Shown here: positions 6,550 to 13,781 of the stretch, one piece after another | Layout of the letters: each line of letters starts with the position of its first letter | Position numbering within the stretch: the stretch's first letter is position 1 | Origin: an uncultured Clostridium sp. | GTDB lineage: Bacteria; Bacillota; Clostridia; Peptostreptococcales; Peptostreptococcaceae | Reading direction: 5' to 3' | Assembly: GCA_900550335.1 (NCBI GenBank) | Contig: URRU01000026.1 | Coordinates: forward strand, 1-13,823 | Length of the DNA stretch: 13,823 nt | The notes under the pieces: generated by a model | Databases searched by the model: none | What the model saw: the letters and a program-made list of their open reading frames with translations, nothing else | What the model was told of the DNA's origin: nothing | Translations under genes and position numbers: made by a program

Positions 6550-7896
6550 CTAAGCAAGTTTTTCTTTTATAAGTTCTGCAAGATTAGTTGCTAATTCCTT
6601 TATCTGTTCTACTTCTTTACCCTCTAACATTACCCTTACAAGAGGTTCTGTTCCTGATGGTCTTATAAGAACTCTTCCTTCTCCATCAAGAAGCTTTTCT
6701 ATTCTTTCTATTTCAGCTTTAACCTCTGGGAATTCCATATATCTATTTTTGTTTTCATTTTTAACCTTAGCATTTATAAGTACCTGAGGATACTGTTCCA
6801 TAACAGATGCTAATTCAGAAAGAGTTTTTCCTTCTTCTGCTATTATTCCTGATAATACAAGTGAACTTAATGTACCATCTCCAGTTGTATTATTGTCTAA
6901 GAATATTAAGTGTCCAGACTGTTCTCCACCAAGAACATATCCTTCTTTTAGCATTTCTTCCATTACGTATCTATCCCCTACTTTTGTTATAGCAAGGTCT
7001 ATATCATTTTCTTTTGCTGCTATTTTTAGACCTATGTTAGTCATTACAGTAACAACAAGAGTATTTTTAGCAAGTTTACCTTTTTTCTTTAAGTTTATAG
7101 CGCTTAGTATCATTATTCTATCGCCATCAACTATATTACCTTTTTCATCTACAGCTATTAATCTATCTGCATCTCCATCATATGCAAGACCGTAGTCTGC
7201 ACCTTCTTCAACCACAACTTTCTGTAAATTTTCTGGATGAGTTGATCCACATTTATCGTTTATGTTTGTTCCGTCTGGTTCAGCAGCTATAGCTATTACT
7301 TCAGCCCCTAATCTTCTATATGCTTCTGGAGCTACTTTTGAAGCTGCACCATTTGCACAATCTAGAACTATTTTTTTACCAGTTAGGTCAACTCCCGCAG
7401 ATTCTATTAGGAAGTCTATATATTCATTCTGAGCTTCGTGTTTGTGTATTCTTTTTCCAACTTCTGTTCCTGTTGGATTTGCATCTACTGCATCTATATC
7501 ATCTATGTATTTTTCTATTTCTAATTCTATATTGTCGTCTAATTTGAATCCATCTTTATTGAAGAATTTTATTCCGTTAAACTCAACTGGATTGTGTGAA
7601 GCAGATATTACAACACCACAGTCAGCGTTATATCTTCTTGTTAGATATGCAACTGCAGGTGTAGGTATAACACCAACTGTTATTACATCACATCCAACTG
7701 ACATAAGACCTGATATTAAAGCAGCTTCTAACATATCTCCTGATATTCTAGTATCTTTACCAACTACAACCTTTACTCTATGGTCTCCTTTTGCAAGGAC
7801 GTATCCACCTGCTCTACCTAATTTGTATGCAAGATTACAATCAAGTTCTGTGTTTGCTACTCCTCTTACTCCATCTGTTCCAAAATATTTTCTCAT
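6550..7896 (-). CDS. glmM: Phosphoglucosamine mutase
   Basis: A 448-residue cytosolic enzyme of the alpha-D-phosphohexomutase family that converts glucosamine-6-phosphate to glucosamine-1-phosphate. It is thus the step after GlmS, which is encoded next to it. The four domain signatures are present and in order: start FGTDGVRG (5-12); phosphoserine loop ISASHNP, active Ser100; metal loop DGDAD (240-244); sugar loop GEQSGH (324-329); and phosphate-binding RPSGTEP (412-418) in the C-terminal domain. Length is normal for GlmM. GGGAG lies a few bases before ATG 7896. A separate transcript is likely: a strong terminator closes the upstream operon and 350 bp lie between it and glmM. It ends with a hairpin that merges into the glmS ribozyme. 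Confidence 0.98.
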   Translation of the reverse strand: MRKYFGTDGVRGVANTELDCNLAYKLGRAGGYVLAKGDHRVKVVVGKDTRISGDMLEAALISGLMSVGCDVITVGVIPTPAVAYLTRRYNADCGVVISASHNPVEFNGIKFFNKDGFKLDDNIELEIEKYIDDIDAVDANPTGTEVGKRIHKHEAQNEYIDFLIESAGVDLTGKKIVLDCANGAASKVAPEAYRRLGAEVIAIAAEPDGTNINDKCGSTHPENLQKVVVEEGADYGLAYDGDADRLIAVDEKGNIVDGDRIMILSAINLKKKGKLAKNTLVVTVMTNIGLKIAAKENDIDLAITKVGDRYVMEEMLKEGYVLGGEQSGHLIFLDNNTTGDGTLSSLVLSGIIAEEGKTLSELASVMEQYPQVLINAKVKNENKNRYMEFPEVKAEIERIEKLLDGEGRVLIRPSGTEPLVRVMLEGKEVEQIKELATNLAELIKEKLA

Positions 7897-8176
7897 ACTT
7901 TTCTCCCTTTCTCGGTATAAAATTAAATCCCTATTAAGTTTAATTAACCCATTATTTTATAGTCTCTTAAATCTTACTAATTAATGTGTTCCTTACTTAT
8001 TTTGATATTTATTTTATTTTTTTAAACATTCTTTTTACTTAATTAAATATTTATAATTTAAATCTACATCTATTAATATTTCTATTTATAAACGTTATCT
8101 TTTTACATAAGACTATTTTATTACTTATCTATAAAAAACTCAATAGAAATATTTTTAATTCATTTTTAATTCAATT
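7897..8176 (-). other. AT-rich intergenic leader region of glmM
   Basis: This stretch of about 280 bp holds no plausible gene in any frame and is extremely AT-rich. Apart from the candidate glmM promoter listed separately and the glmM ribosome binding site, I see no structured riboswitch motif. If transcription starts at that promoter the leader is about 210 nt. A closer TATAAA (around 7958-7964 on the minus strand) lacks a good -35. Confidence 0.6.
8115..8143 (-). promoter_or_regulatory. Candidate sigma-A promoter for glmM
   Basis: On the minus strand TTGAGT (8143-8138) and TAAAAT (8120-8115) are separated by 17 nt, just past the terminator of the preceding operon. In DNA this AT-rich, chance matches are common, so the call is moderate. 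Confidence 0.45.
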
Positions 8177-8210
8177 AAAAAAGAAAGCCGTTGAATAATC
8201 AACGGCTTTC
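8177..8210 (-). terminator. Rho-independent terminator of the fermentation operon
   Basis: A perfect 12-bp stem GAAAGCCGTTGA / TCAACGGCTTTC (8183-8194 and 8199-8210) has a TTAT loop and, on the minus strand, is followed by TTTTTT. It lies 39 nt past the stop of the gamma subunit. It is the strongest terminator in the window. Confidence 0.93.
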
Positions 8211-8248
8211 AAATCTATGATAATTTATTTTTACCTAAACAAAATTTA

Positions 8249-8791
8249 TTATTTTGTAGCTTCTATACCTTTTTCTAATGCTGATCTATTTAATGGTATG
8301 AATTTAGCTTTTCTTTCTCCGAAAACTTTTTTGAATGCTTCTAATACAGAATCAACTTCAACAGTTCCTGATACTCCAAGGTAAGCACCTAGCATTATCA
8401 TATTAGCAACTTTAGGGTTTCCTAATTCAGCTGCTATATCATTTGCTGGTACATAGTAAACATCTACGTCATCTCTTTCAACTTTTTCTTTTATTAAAGA
8501 AGAGTTTACTAATATTTTTCCTCCAGGTATAACATCGTTCTGGAATTTGTGGAATGCTGGTAAGTTCATTAATATAGCTGCTGTAGCATCATCAGTTATT
8601 AATGGAGAACCAACTTCTTGATCAGATACTGTTACCGCACAGTTAGCAGTACCTCCACGCATTTCTGGTCCATAAGATGGTAACCAAGAAACTTCTTTAT
8701 TTTCTAGCATTCCTGCATAAGTTAGTAACTGTCCCATAGACATAACACCCTGGCCTCCGAAGCCTGCACATATTACTCTAGCTGTAGACAT
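8249..8791 (-). CDS. 2-oxoacid:ferredoxin oxidoreductase, gamma subunit
   Basis: A 180-residue protein of the pyruvate/ketoisovalerate oxidoreductase catalytic gamma domain family, of typical length. The diagnostic start is ARVICAGFGGQGVMSMG, with the GFGGQG loop at residues 10-15; a conserved WLPSYGPEMRGGTANCAV stretch follows in the first third. In the family this subunit binds the CoA side of the active site and completes the alpha/beta/gamma/delta complex that oxidatively decarboxylates a 2-oxoacid to acyl-CoA while reducing ferredoxin. It starts at the base right after the beta-subunit stop, so the two are translationally coupled. The last gene of the operon, it is followed by a strong terminator. 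In C. difficile the matching genes are annotated as 2-oxoglutarate or ketoisovalerate enzymes; the ptb-buk neighbours favour branched-chain 2-oxoacids. The exact substrate is unproven. Confidence 0.93.
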   Translation of the reverse strand: MSTARVICAGFGGQGVMSMGQLLTYAGMLENKEVSWLPSYGPEMRGGTANCAVTVSDQEVGSPLITDDATAAILMNLPAFHKFQNDVIPGGKILVNSSLIKEKVERDDVDVYYVPANDIAAELGNPKVANMIMLGAYLGVSGTVEVDSVLEAFKKVFGERKAKFIPLNRSALEKGIEATK

Positions 8792-9550
8792 TTACTTCAC
8801 CTCCTGTTCATCAAGATCTATATCTTTAAAGTTTCCTAAAGGATAGTATGGTATCATGTTATCTCTTAACCACTGTAATGCATCTGGTGCAGTTTTACCC
8901 CAGTTTGTTGGGCAAGTAGATAATACTTCAACTATAGAGAATCCTTTTCCAGCTAACTGAACCTGGAAAGCTTTCTTTATAGCTTTTTTAGCTGCTCTTA
9001 CGTGTGCAGGAGTATCAACAGTTACTCTTTCTACGAATACAGCACCTTCTATTGTAGCTAACATTTCAGATATTCTTAAAGAGAATCCATTTATTTCTGG
9101 ATTTCTACCATCCTGGCAAGTTGTAGCTTTCTGTCCAACTAATGTTGTAGGAGCCATCTGTCCACCAGTCATACCATATATAGCATTATTTACGAATATA
9201 GTAGTTATTTTTTCTCCTCTGTTTGCAGCATGTACTATTTCTGCAGCACCTATAGATGCTAAGTCACCATCTCCCTGATAAGTGAATACTACTTTGTCAG
9301 GCTGGCATCTTTTTATTCCTGTTGCACAAGCTGGAGCTCTACCGTGAGCAGCTTCCTGTGTATCACAGTTGAAGTAGTTATATGCTAAAACTGAACATCC
9401 AACTGGAACAACACCTATAGTGTCACCTAAAACACCTAATTCTTCTAAAACTTCAGCTACTAATCTGTGGATTATACCATGAGTACATCCTGGACAGTAG
9501 TGAGTCTGGACTTCCTGAAGCCCTTTAGTTCTTTCAAATACAACAGCCAT
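8792..9550 (-). CDS. 2-oxoacid:ferredoxin oxidoreductase, beta subunit (TPP-binding)
   Basis: A 252-residue catalytic subunit carrying thiamine pyrophosphate. Visible: HYCPGCTHG with Cys19 and Cys22; GCS with Cys52; HGRAPACATGIK; the TPP/Mg motif starting GDGD (93-96) and closing with NN (121-122) and GMTGGQ (126-131); and Cys213 in STCPTNW. Cys19, Cys22, Cys52 and Cys213 are in the positions of the four ligands of the [4Fe-4S] cluster known from this family, so an electron path from TPP to ferredoxin is preserved. The start ATG shares one base with the alpha-subunit stop (TAATG), and the stop touches the gamma start, showing tight translational coupling. Length is shorter than KorB of 2-oxoglutarate enzymes with C-terminal extensions but normal for VOR-type beta subunits. 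Confidence 0.94.
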   Translation of the reverse strand: MAVVFERTKGLQEVQTHYCPGCTHGIIHRLVAEVLEELGVLGDTIGVVPVGCSVLAYNYFNCDTQEAAHGRAPACATGIKRCQPDKVVFTYQGDGDLASIGAAEIVHAANRGEKITTIFVNNAIYGMTGGQMAPTTLVGQKATTCQDGRNPEINGFSLRISEMLATIEGAVFVERVTVDTPAHVRAAKKAIKKAFQVQLAGKGFSIVEVLSTCPTNWGKTAPDALQWLRDNMIPYYPLGNFKDIDLDEQEVK

Positions 9551-10614
9551 TATTTAGCACCTCCTGAAAGTATTTCTTTTGCAAGTCTTGTTAAATCTTT
9601 TGGTAGTGGAACCATACCACCTGGTCTACCATGGAAGTGAACTGGTAATTTACATTCACATGCAAGTTTAACGTCTTCTATCATCTGTCCCATAGACATT
9701 TCTACAACGAATAAATCTTTAGCATTAGGTATTTTTGTAAATGCTTCATTTGGGAATGGCCATAAAACTTTAGGTCTTATTAAACCAACTTTTAATCCTT
9801 CTGCTCTTAAATCATCAACTGCATTTTTAACAACTCTTGAAGTAGTTCCGTAAGCAACGAATACTAATTCAGCATCTTCTGTATGATACATTTCATACTG
9901 AACTTCATTAGCTTCCATAGCTTTGAATTTTTCATTTAAATGCCAGCAGTGTTCTTCTAGAACTTCTGGTGATAAGTATAAAGAGTTTATAACATTTGGT
10001 TTTCTCTGTCCTTTAGTACCAGTTGTAGCCCAGTCTTTTGGAGGTAATTCTCTTTTTCTTTCTGGAGCTTTAAATTCTACTGGTTCCATCATCTGTCCTA
10101 TCATACCATCAGCCATAACCATTACTGGTGTTCTGTAGTAATCTGCAACATCAAATGCTTCCTGTATCATATCAACTGCTTCCTGAACTGTAGCTGGAGC
10201 GAATACTGGAGTTCTGTAGTCTCCGTTTCCTCCTCCTCTAGTTGACATATAGTAGTCTGCCTGAGATGGCTGTATACTTCCTAGTCCCGGGCCACCTCTC
10301 ATTACGTTTAGTATAACGCATGGTACTTCAGCACCAACTGCATATGTTATACCTTCCTGTTTAAGTGCAACACCTGGTGAAGATGAAGAAGTCATAACTC
10401 TAACTCCTGATCCTCCTGCACCGTAAACCATATTTATAGCAGCAACTTCAGATTCAGACTGAACGAATGCTCCACCTATTTTTGGTAATTCTCTTGATAA
10501 ATATTCTGGTAATTCACTCTGTGGAGTTATTGGGTAACCGAAGAAATATTTACATCCAGCTTCTATAGCTGCTCTACCAAACGCTTCGTTACCTTTCATA
10601 AGTATCTTAGCCAT
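9550..10614 (-). CDS. vorB: 2-oxoacid:ferredoxin oxidoreductase, alpha subunit (VorB type)
   Basis: A 354-residue subunit containing the pyrimidine-binding and transketolase-C-like domains. Seen: YPITPQSE (27-34), QSESEVAAIN around 52-61 (with the glutamate that activates TPP in this superfamily), TSSSSPG (75-81), and RGGPGLGS (106-113); the C-terminal part (about 240-345) contains the domain-II segment VFVAYGTTSRVVKNAV and a RPGGMVPLP motif near 330. The sequence resembles the clostridial 3-methyl-2-oxobutanoate dehydrogenase VorB, which lacks the long N-terminal gamma fusion of KorA. An AGGGGGG site precedes ATG 10614. It follows the ferredoxin-like delta gene by 33 nt and overlaps beta by 1 nt. 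Specificity for branched-chain 2-oxoacids is inferred from similarity and from the ptb-buk context, not shown. Confidence 0.93.
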   Translation of the reverse strand: MAKILMKGNEAFGRAAIEAGCKYFFGYPITPQSELPEYLSRELPKIGGAFVQSESEVAAINMVYGAGGSGVRVMTSSSSPGVALKQEGITYAVGAEVPCVILNVMRGGPGLGSIQPSQADYYMSTRGGGNGDYRTPVFAPATVQEAVDMIQEAFDVADYYRTPVMVMADGMIGQMMEPVEFKAPERKRELPPKDWATTGTKGQRKPNVINSLYLSPEVLEEHCWHLNEKFKAMEANEVQYEMYHTEDAELVFVAYGTTSRVVKNAVDDLRAEGLKVGLIRPKVLWPFPNEAFTKIPNAKDLFVVEMSMGQMIEDVKLACECKLPVHFHGRPGGMVPLPKDLTRLAKEILSGGAK

Positions 10615-10647
10615 TAAAATTCCCCCCTATGATTATTTATTAAATAA

Positions 10648-10863
10648 TTAGTCTCTTTCTACAGTTATAACTACGTCTGGGCACATCATTGCACAGCTAG
10701 CACAACCTATACATTTTTCCATTTCTATTACTCTAGCAGGGTTATATCCCTTTTCATTTGTTGTTTCAGTGTCTAGTGATATTATTTTCATTGGACATAC
10801 TTCTACACACAATCCACAACCTTTACAGTACTTTTGATCAAAAGATACTCTTCCTTTAGCCAT
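10648..10863 (-). CDS. 2-oxoacid:ferredoxin oxidoreductase delta subunit (2x[4Fe-4S] ferredoxin)
   Basis: A 71-residue protein with two classical CxxCxxCxxxC motifs: Cys13, 16, 19, 23 and Cys51, 54, 57, 61, each followed by proline. It therefore binds two [4Fe-4S] clusters. It is the electron-transfer subunit that carries electrons from the TPP-bearing beta subunit to soluble ferredoxin. AAGGAGG lies 9 nt before ATG 10863. It is the first gene of the delta-alpha-beta-gamma set, the order known in clostridial VOR/KOR operons. All eight ligands are intact. Confidence 0.94.
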   Translation of the reverse strand: MAKGRVSFDQKYCKGCGLCVEVCPMKIISLDTETTNEKGYNPARVIEMEKCIGCASCAMMCPDVVITVERD

Positions 10864-10905
10864 TTGCTTAAGCCTCCTTAAACTATCATTTTATTTGAAA
10901 CCAGA

Positions 10906-11586
10906 CTACATCATCCAGTCGTCTCTCATATATAGATCTATTGGAAGTATTTCTCCTTCCAATCCTTCTGGAAGCTGGCTTGCAACTTCTCTTAAACAAG
11001 CTACATATTTAATAGGTATGTTTCTCGCCTTAGAAACTTCTCTTGAAACTTCCTGTCCTTTTAATACATCTTCAACTGTAGTAGCTTTCAGCATATGAGT
11101 ATTGTTTATAAGTCCAGTTACTTTCAACTGAGATGATGCTTCTATTTCGTCTATATACTCCATAACTTCTTCAGCAGTCTGAGTTCTTTCTCTGTTAGCA
11201 TTGACAACGAAGAATAAATCATATTCGTCGTCAGGGATTGAGCCACGGAATCTTGCTATTACCCTAGCTCCTACTTTATCTCCACCTAAATCGATAACAT
11301 ACTGATAAGATTTATCGTTCATTGGAGCTGTAACTTCAGCAGATACAGCTGGTAAATCTAAACTTGGTGCATCTACTGAACTATCTATAGGGTGTATACC
11401 CATAGCTTTCATTTCTTCTTTTCTTTCTCTTGATCTGAAGTAAACATTTACTACATCAAGATCTGCAAGTGCTACTTTATCTTCTGTTTCTTTTCTTAGC
11501 TGTACGACATAGTTAACGGCAACTTCACTTTTACCACTACCATAGTGGCCAGTTATTATTCTTATTCTTTTATCTTTATTTACCAT
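10906..11586 (-). CDS. P-loop ATPase of unknown function in the ptb-buk-vor operon
   Basis: A 226-residue cytosolic protein with a Walker A motif GHYGSGKS (13-20), an [14 protein letters not shown] segment (41-54) and a Walker-B/switch-like VIDLGGD (97-103). A later INNTH (about 160-164) is reminiscent of the base-recognition region of MinD/ParA/CobQ-type ATPases. There is no membrane segment, no DNA-binding motif and no metal-cluster cysteine pattern. The C-terminus ends with a conserved-looking acidic/aromatic tail ([10 protein letters not shown]). I do not know its biochemical role. It starts inside the end of buk, overlapping 11 nt, with GAGG 9 nt before ATG 11586, so its translation is coupled to butyrate kinase; the delta subunit follows 42 nt downstream. 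The same arrangement occurs in C. difficile as I recall. A role in maturation or control of the oxidoreductase is a guess from location only. Confidence 0.85.
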   Translation of the reverse strand: MVNKDKRIRIITGHYGSGKSEVAVNYVVQLRKETEDKVALADLDVVNVYFRSRERKEEMKAMGIHPIDSSVDAPSLDLPAVSAEVTAPMNDKSYQYVIDLGGDKVGARVIARFRGSIPDDEYDLFFVVNANRERTQTAEEVMEYIDEIEASSQLKVTGLINNTHMLKATTVEDVLKGQEVSREVSKARNIPIKYVACLREVASQLPEGLEGEILPIDLYMRDDWMM

Positions 11587-12655
11587 ATACTAAAGCCTCT
11601 TCTTCTCCATTAAGAACTCTTAGTCCACCCTGAGCTAAAGCTATCATTTCGTCTTCTCCTGGATAAACTTTAACTTCTGCTATGAAGCCAACTCTTTCAG
11701 ATATTTCTTTAGTGAATGATTTTGAATAAGCTATACCACCTGTTAATAATACAGCATCTACGTTACCTTTTAATACAGCTGCACATGCACCTATTTCTTT
11801 AGCTACCTGATATGCCATTGCGTCATATACAAGTTTAGCTTTTTCATTTCCTGCTTCTATCATTTCTTCAACTTCTCTTGCATCGTTAGTGTTTAGATAA
11901 GAAACAAGTCCTGCACTACCTTTTATTTTTTTCTTCATATCATCTAATGTATATTCTCCACTGAAGCACATTTTTATTAAGCTTCCTACTGGTAGTCCAC
12001 CAGATCTTTCTGGAGAGAATGGTCCTTCACCATCTAACGCATTAGCAACATCTATAACTCTACCTTTTTCATGAGCTCCTACAGATATTCCTCCACCCAT
12101 ATGAGCTACTATTAGGTTAACATCTTCGTATGATTTTCCAACTTCTTTAGCATATCTTCTTGCTATTGCTTTCTGATTTAAAGCGTGGAATATACTTGTT
12201 CTTTCTATATCAGCCATTCCTGATATTCTAGCTACATCCTGTAATTCATCAACAACAACAGGGTCTACTATGAAAGAAGGTACTCCTACTTCATCACCTA
12301 TCTGTTTAGCTATTATTCCACCAAGGTTAGAAGCGTGTTCTCCTGAAACACCAACTCTTAAGTCTTCTACCATGTCAGCATTAACTGCATAAGTTCCACC
12401 TTTTATAGGTTTTAAAAGACCACCTCTACCAACAACAGCGTCTAATTCAGATGTTTTCACTCCACCTTCAGCTAAAGCGTCTTCTATAACACCTTTACGG
12501 AATTCGAACTGATCTGCTATTTTGTCGTATTTCCCTATTTCTTCTGAAGAGTGTCTAAGTGTTTTTTCAAATACTAGTGATTCATCATCGAAAACAGCTA
12601 TTTTTGTAGATGTTGAACCTGGGTTAATAGTTAATATTCTATTTACTTTACTCAT
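11576..12655 (-). CDS. buk: Butyrate kinase (branched-chain acyl kinase)
   Basis: A 359-residue ASKHA-fold acetokinase-family enzyme of the usual Buk length. Visible: the N-terminal phosphate-binding loop [16 protein letters not shown] (7-22), GRGG (77-80), the [12 protein letters not shown] adenosine/phosphate loop (184-195), [14 protein letters not shown] (211-224) and LLTGGIAYS (303-311). It transfers phosphate from butyryl- or isobutyryl/isovaleryl-phosphate to ADP, giving ATP and the free acid. AGGAGG lies 10 nt before ATG 12655. It follows ptb by 132 bp and overlaps the next gene by 11 nt. Butyrate versus branched-chain preference cannot be told from sequence; the neighbouring 2-oxoacid oxidoreductase suggests isobutyryl, isovaleryl or 2-methylbutyryl phosphate as natural substrates. 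Confidence 0.96.
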   Translation of the reverse strand: MSKVNRILTINPGSTSTKIAVFDDESLVFEKTLRHSSEEIGKYDKIADQFEFRKGVIEDALAEGGVKTSELDAVVGRGGLLKPIKGGTYAVNADMVEDLRVGVSGEHASNLGGIIAKQIGDEVGVPSFIVDPVVVDELQDVARISGMADIERTSIFHALNQKAIARRYAKEVGKSYEDVNLIVAHMGGGISVGAHEKGRVIDVANALDGEGPFSPERSGGLPVGSLIKMCFSGEYTLDDMKKKIKGSAGLVSYLNTNDAREVEEMIEAGNEKAKLVYDAMAYQVAKEIGACAAVLKGNVDAVLLTGGIAYSKSFTKEISERVGFIAEVKVYPGEDEMIALAQGGLRVLNGEEEALVYGK

Positions 12656-12787
12656 GTAGTTTTTACCTCCTGTAAAATTTAAAAACCTATTGTCTAATAA
12701 ATTAATTAAAAAATATCAAATTCAAGCTAATTTGTAGCTTTTATATAATCTAAAATATTTTTTATTTTAGAGTTAATCAAATTTAAA
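12656..12787 (-). other. ptb-buk intergenic spacer with AT-rich inverted repeats
   Basis: The 132-bp gap has no gene. It contains an 8-bp AT-rich dyad TCTAAAAT / ATTTTAGA (12749-12756 and 12764-12771), and a 6-bp stem AAGCTA / TAGCTT (12724-12729 and 12735-12740) followed some bases later by a T-run (minus strand). Neither has a good terminator shape. Only weak promoter-like hexamers are present (TTGATT, 17 nt, TATTTT on the minus strand), so co-transcription of ptb and buk with possible processing is the simplest view. Confidence 0.5.
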
Positions 12788-13696
12788 TTATTTTGCAGTT
12801 TTAGCTGCCATAAGAACTCCAAGTGCTATAGAGTTTAATTTAGTTTCTTCTGTATCTGCTCTTGAAGTAAGTATTACTGGTGCTTTTGCTCCAACTATTA
12901 CACCTGCATTTTTAGCCTGTGCAAAGAATACCATTGATTTGTAAAGAACATTACCAGCTTCTATATCTGGAACTAATAGTATATCAGCTTTTCCTGCACC
13001 TGGATGATTAACACCTTTGTGTGCTGCTGCTTCTTCTGAAACTGCATTATCTAGTGCAAATGGTCCACCTACTACACAACCAGTTATTTCACCTTTTTCA
13101 CACATTTCCTGAAGTTCTGCTGCTTCAACTGTATCTTTCATTTTTGGATTTACTTTTTCTTTTGCACATAAGCATGCAACATTTGGTACTTCTATATCTA
13201 ATGCATGTGCAACATCAACAGCATTTTCTATTATCTGTTTTTTAGCTGCAACATCTGGAGCTAAGTTCATAGCTGCATCAGTGATGAAGAATAATCTATC
13301 GAATCCATTAACATCAAATACTGCAACATGGCTTAATACTTTTCCAGTTCTTAAACCTATTTCTTTATCTAATACGGCTTTAAGAACTATTGATGTATCA
13401 ACTATTCCTTTCATTACCATATCAGCTTTTCCTGATGAAACAAGTTCAACAGCTTTTCTTGATGCTTCTACTAAATCTTCTATATTTATTAATTCATAAT
13501 TAGCTAAATCTATTCCTAATTCTTTTGCTATAACTTCTGTTTTAGCAACATCCCCAACTAATATAGCATTTGCTATGCCTTCTTTTCTTGCCATTTCAAC
13601 TGCAAGTAAAACTTCTTTATCCTGGCAGCAAGCAACTGATATTGTTTTAGGTCCTCTTTCTTTTGCAAATTTTATAACTTCTTCAAAGTTTCTCAT
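12788..13696 (-). CDS. ptb: Phosphate butyryltransferase (phosphotransacylase)
   Basis: A 302-residue cytosolic enzyme of the phosphate acetyl/butyryltransferase family, of normal length, converting acyl-CoA plus phosphate to acyl-phosphate plus CoA for the kinase next door. Landmarks are MKGIVDTSIVLKAVLDKE (95-112), FFITDAAMN (136-144) and the signature GGPFALDNAVS (210-220), then NHPGAGKADILLVPDIEAGN (230-249), a conserved core of the family. I start at ATG 13696 (MRNFEE) because AGGTGG lies 5 nt upstream. The frame could open three codons earlier at GTG 13705, but the purine-rich sequence there touches the GTG and is too close to serve. First gene of the operon in this window; a putative promoter with a cre-like site lies just upstream. 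Confidence 0.96.
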   Translation of the reverse strand: MRNFEEVIKFAKERGPKTISVACCQDKEVLLAVEMARKEGIANAILVGDVAKTEVIAKELGIDLANYELINIEDLVEASRKAVELVSSGKADMVMKGIVDTSIVLKAVLDKEIGLRTGKVLSHVAVFDVNGFDRLFFITDAAMNLAPDVAAKKQIIENAVDVAHALDIEVPNVACLCAKEKVNPKMKDTVEAAELQEMCEKGEITGCVVGGPFALDNAVSEEAAAHKGVNHPGAGKADILLVPDIEAGNVLYKSMVFFAQAKNAGVIVGAKAPVILTSRADTEETKLNSIALGVLMAAKTAK

Positions 13697-13742
13697 AAAC
13701 TCCACCTCGTAGTAGTATTTTTTATTTGTATATCATAATTAT

Positions 13743-13771
13743 ATTATACTCTATTAATAAAATAAAATAAA
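13743..13771 (-). promoter_or_regulatory. Putative ptb operon promoter
   Basis: On the minus strand a perfect -10 TATAAT (13748-13743) lies 47 bp before the ptb start. The -35 at 17-nt spacing is poor (TTTATT, 13771-13766), which would suit a regulated promoter. Because the region is extremely AT-rich the call is moderate. Confidence 0.5.
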
Positions 13772-13781
13772 TCGTTTTCCA
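13766..13781 (-). promoter_or_regulatory. CcpA cre-like site overlapping the ptb -35 region
   Basis: The minus-strand 16-mer TGGAAAACGATTTATT agrees at 13 of 16 positions with the clostridial CcpA consensus RRGAAAANGTTTTCWW as I remember it, including the GAAAANG core. It covers the -35 position of the putative ptb promoter, where binding would repress. No search was run. Confidence 0.4.

Noticed and set aside
7442..7984. Plus-strand open frame of 180 codons across the 5' part of glmM
   Set aside because: Antisense shadow of a strongly conserved gene (glmM); Ser/Pro/Leu-rich with no recognisable domain. The same applies to the other plus-strand frames within glmS, vor, buk and ptb.
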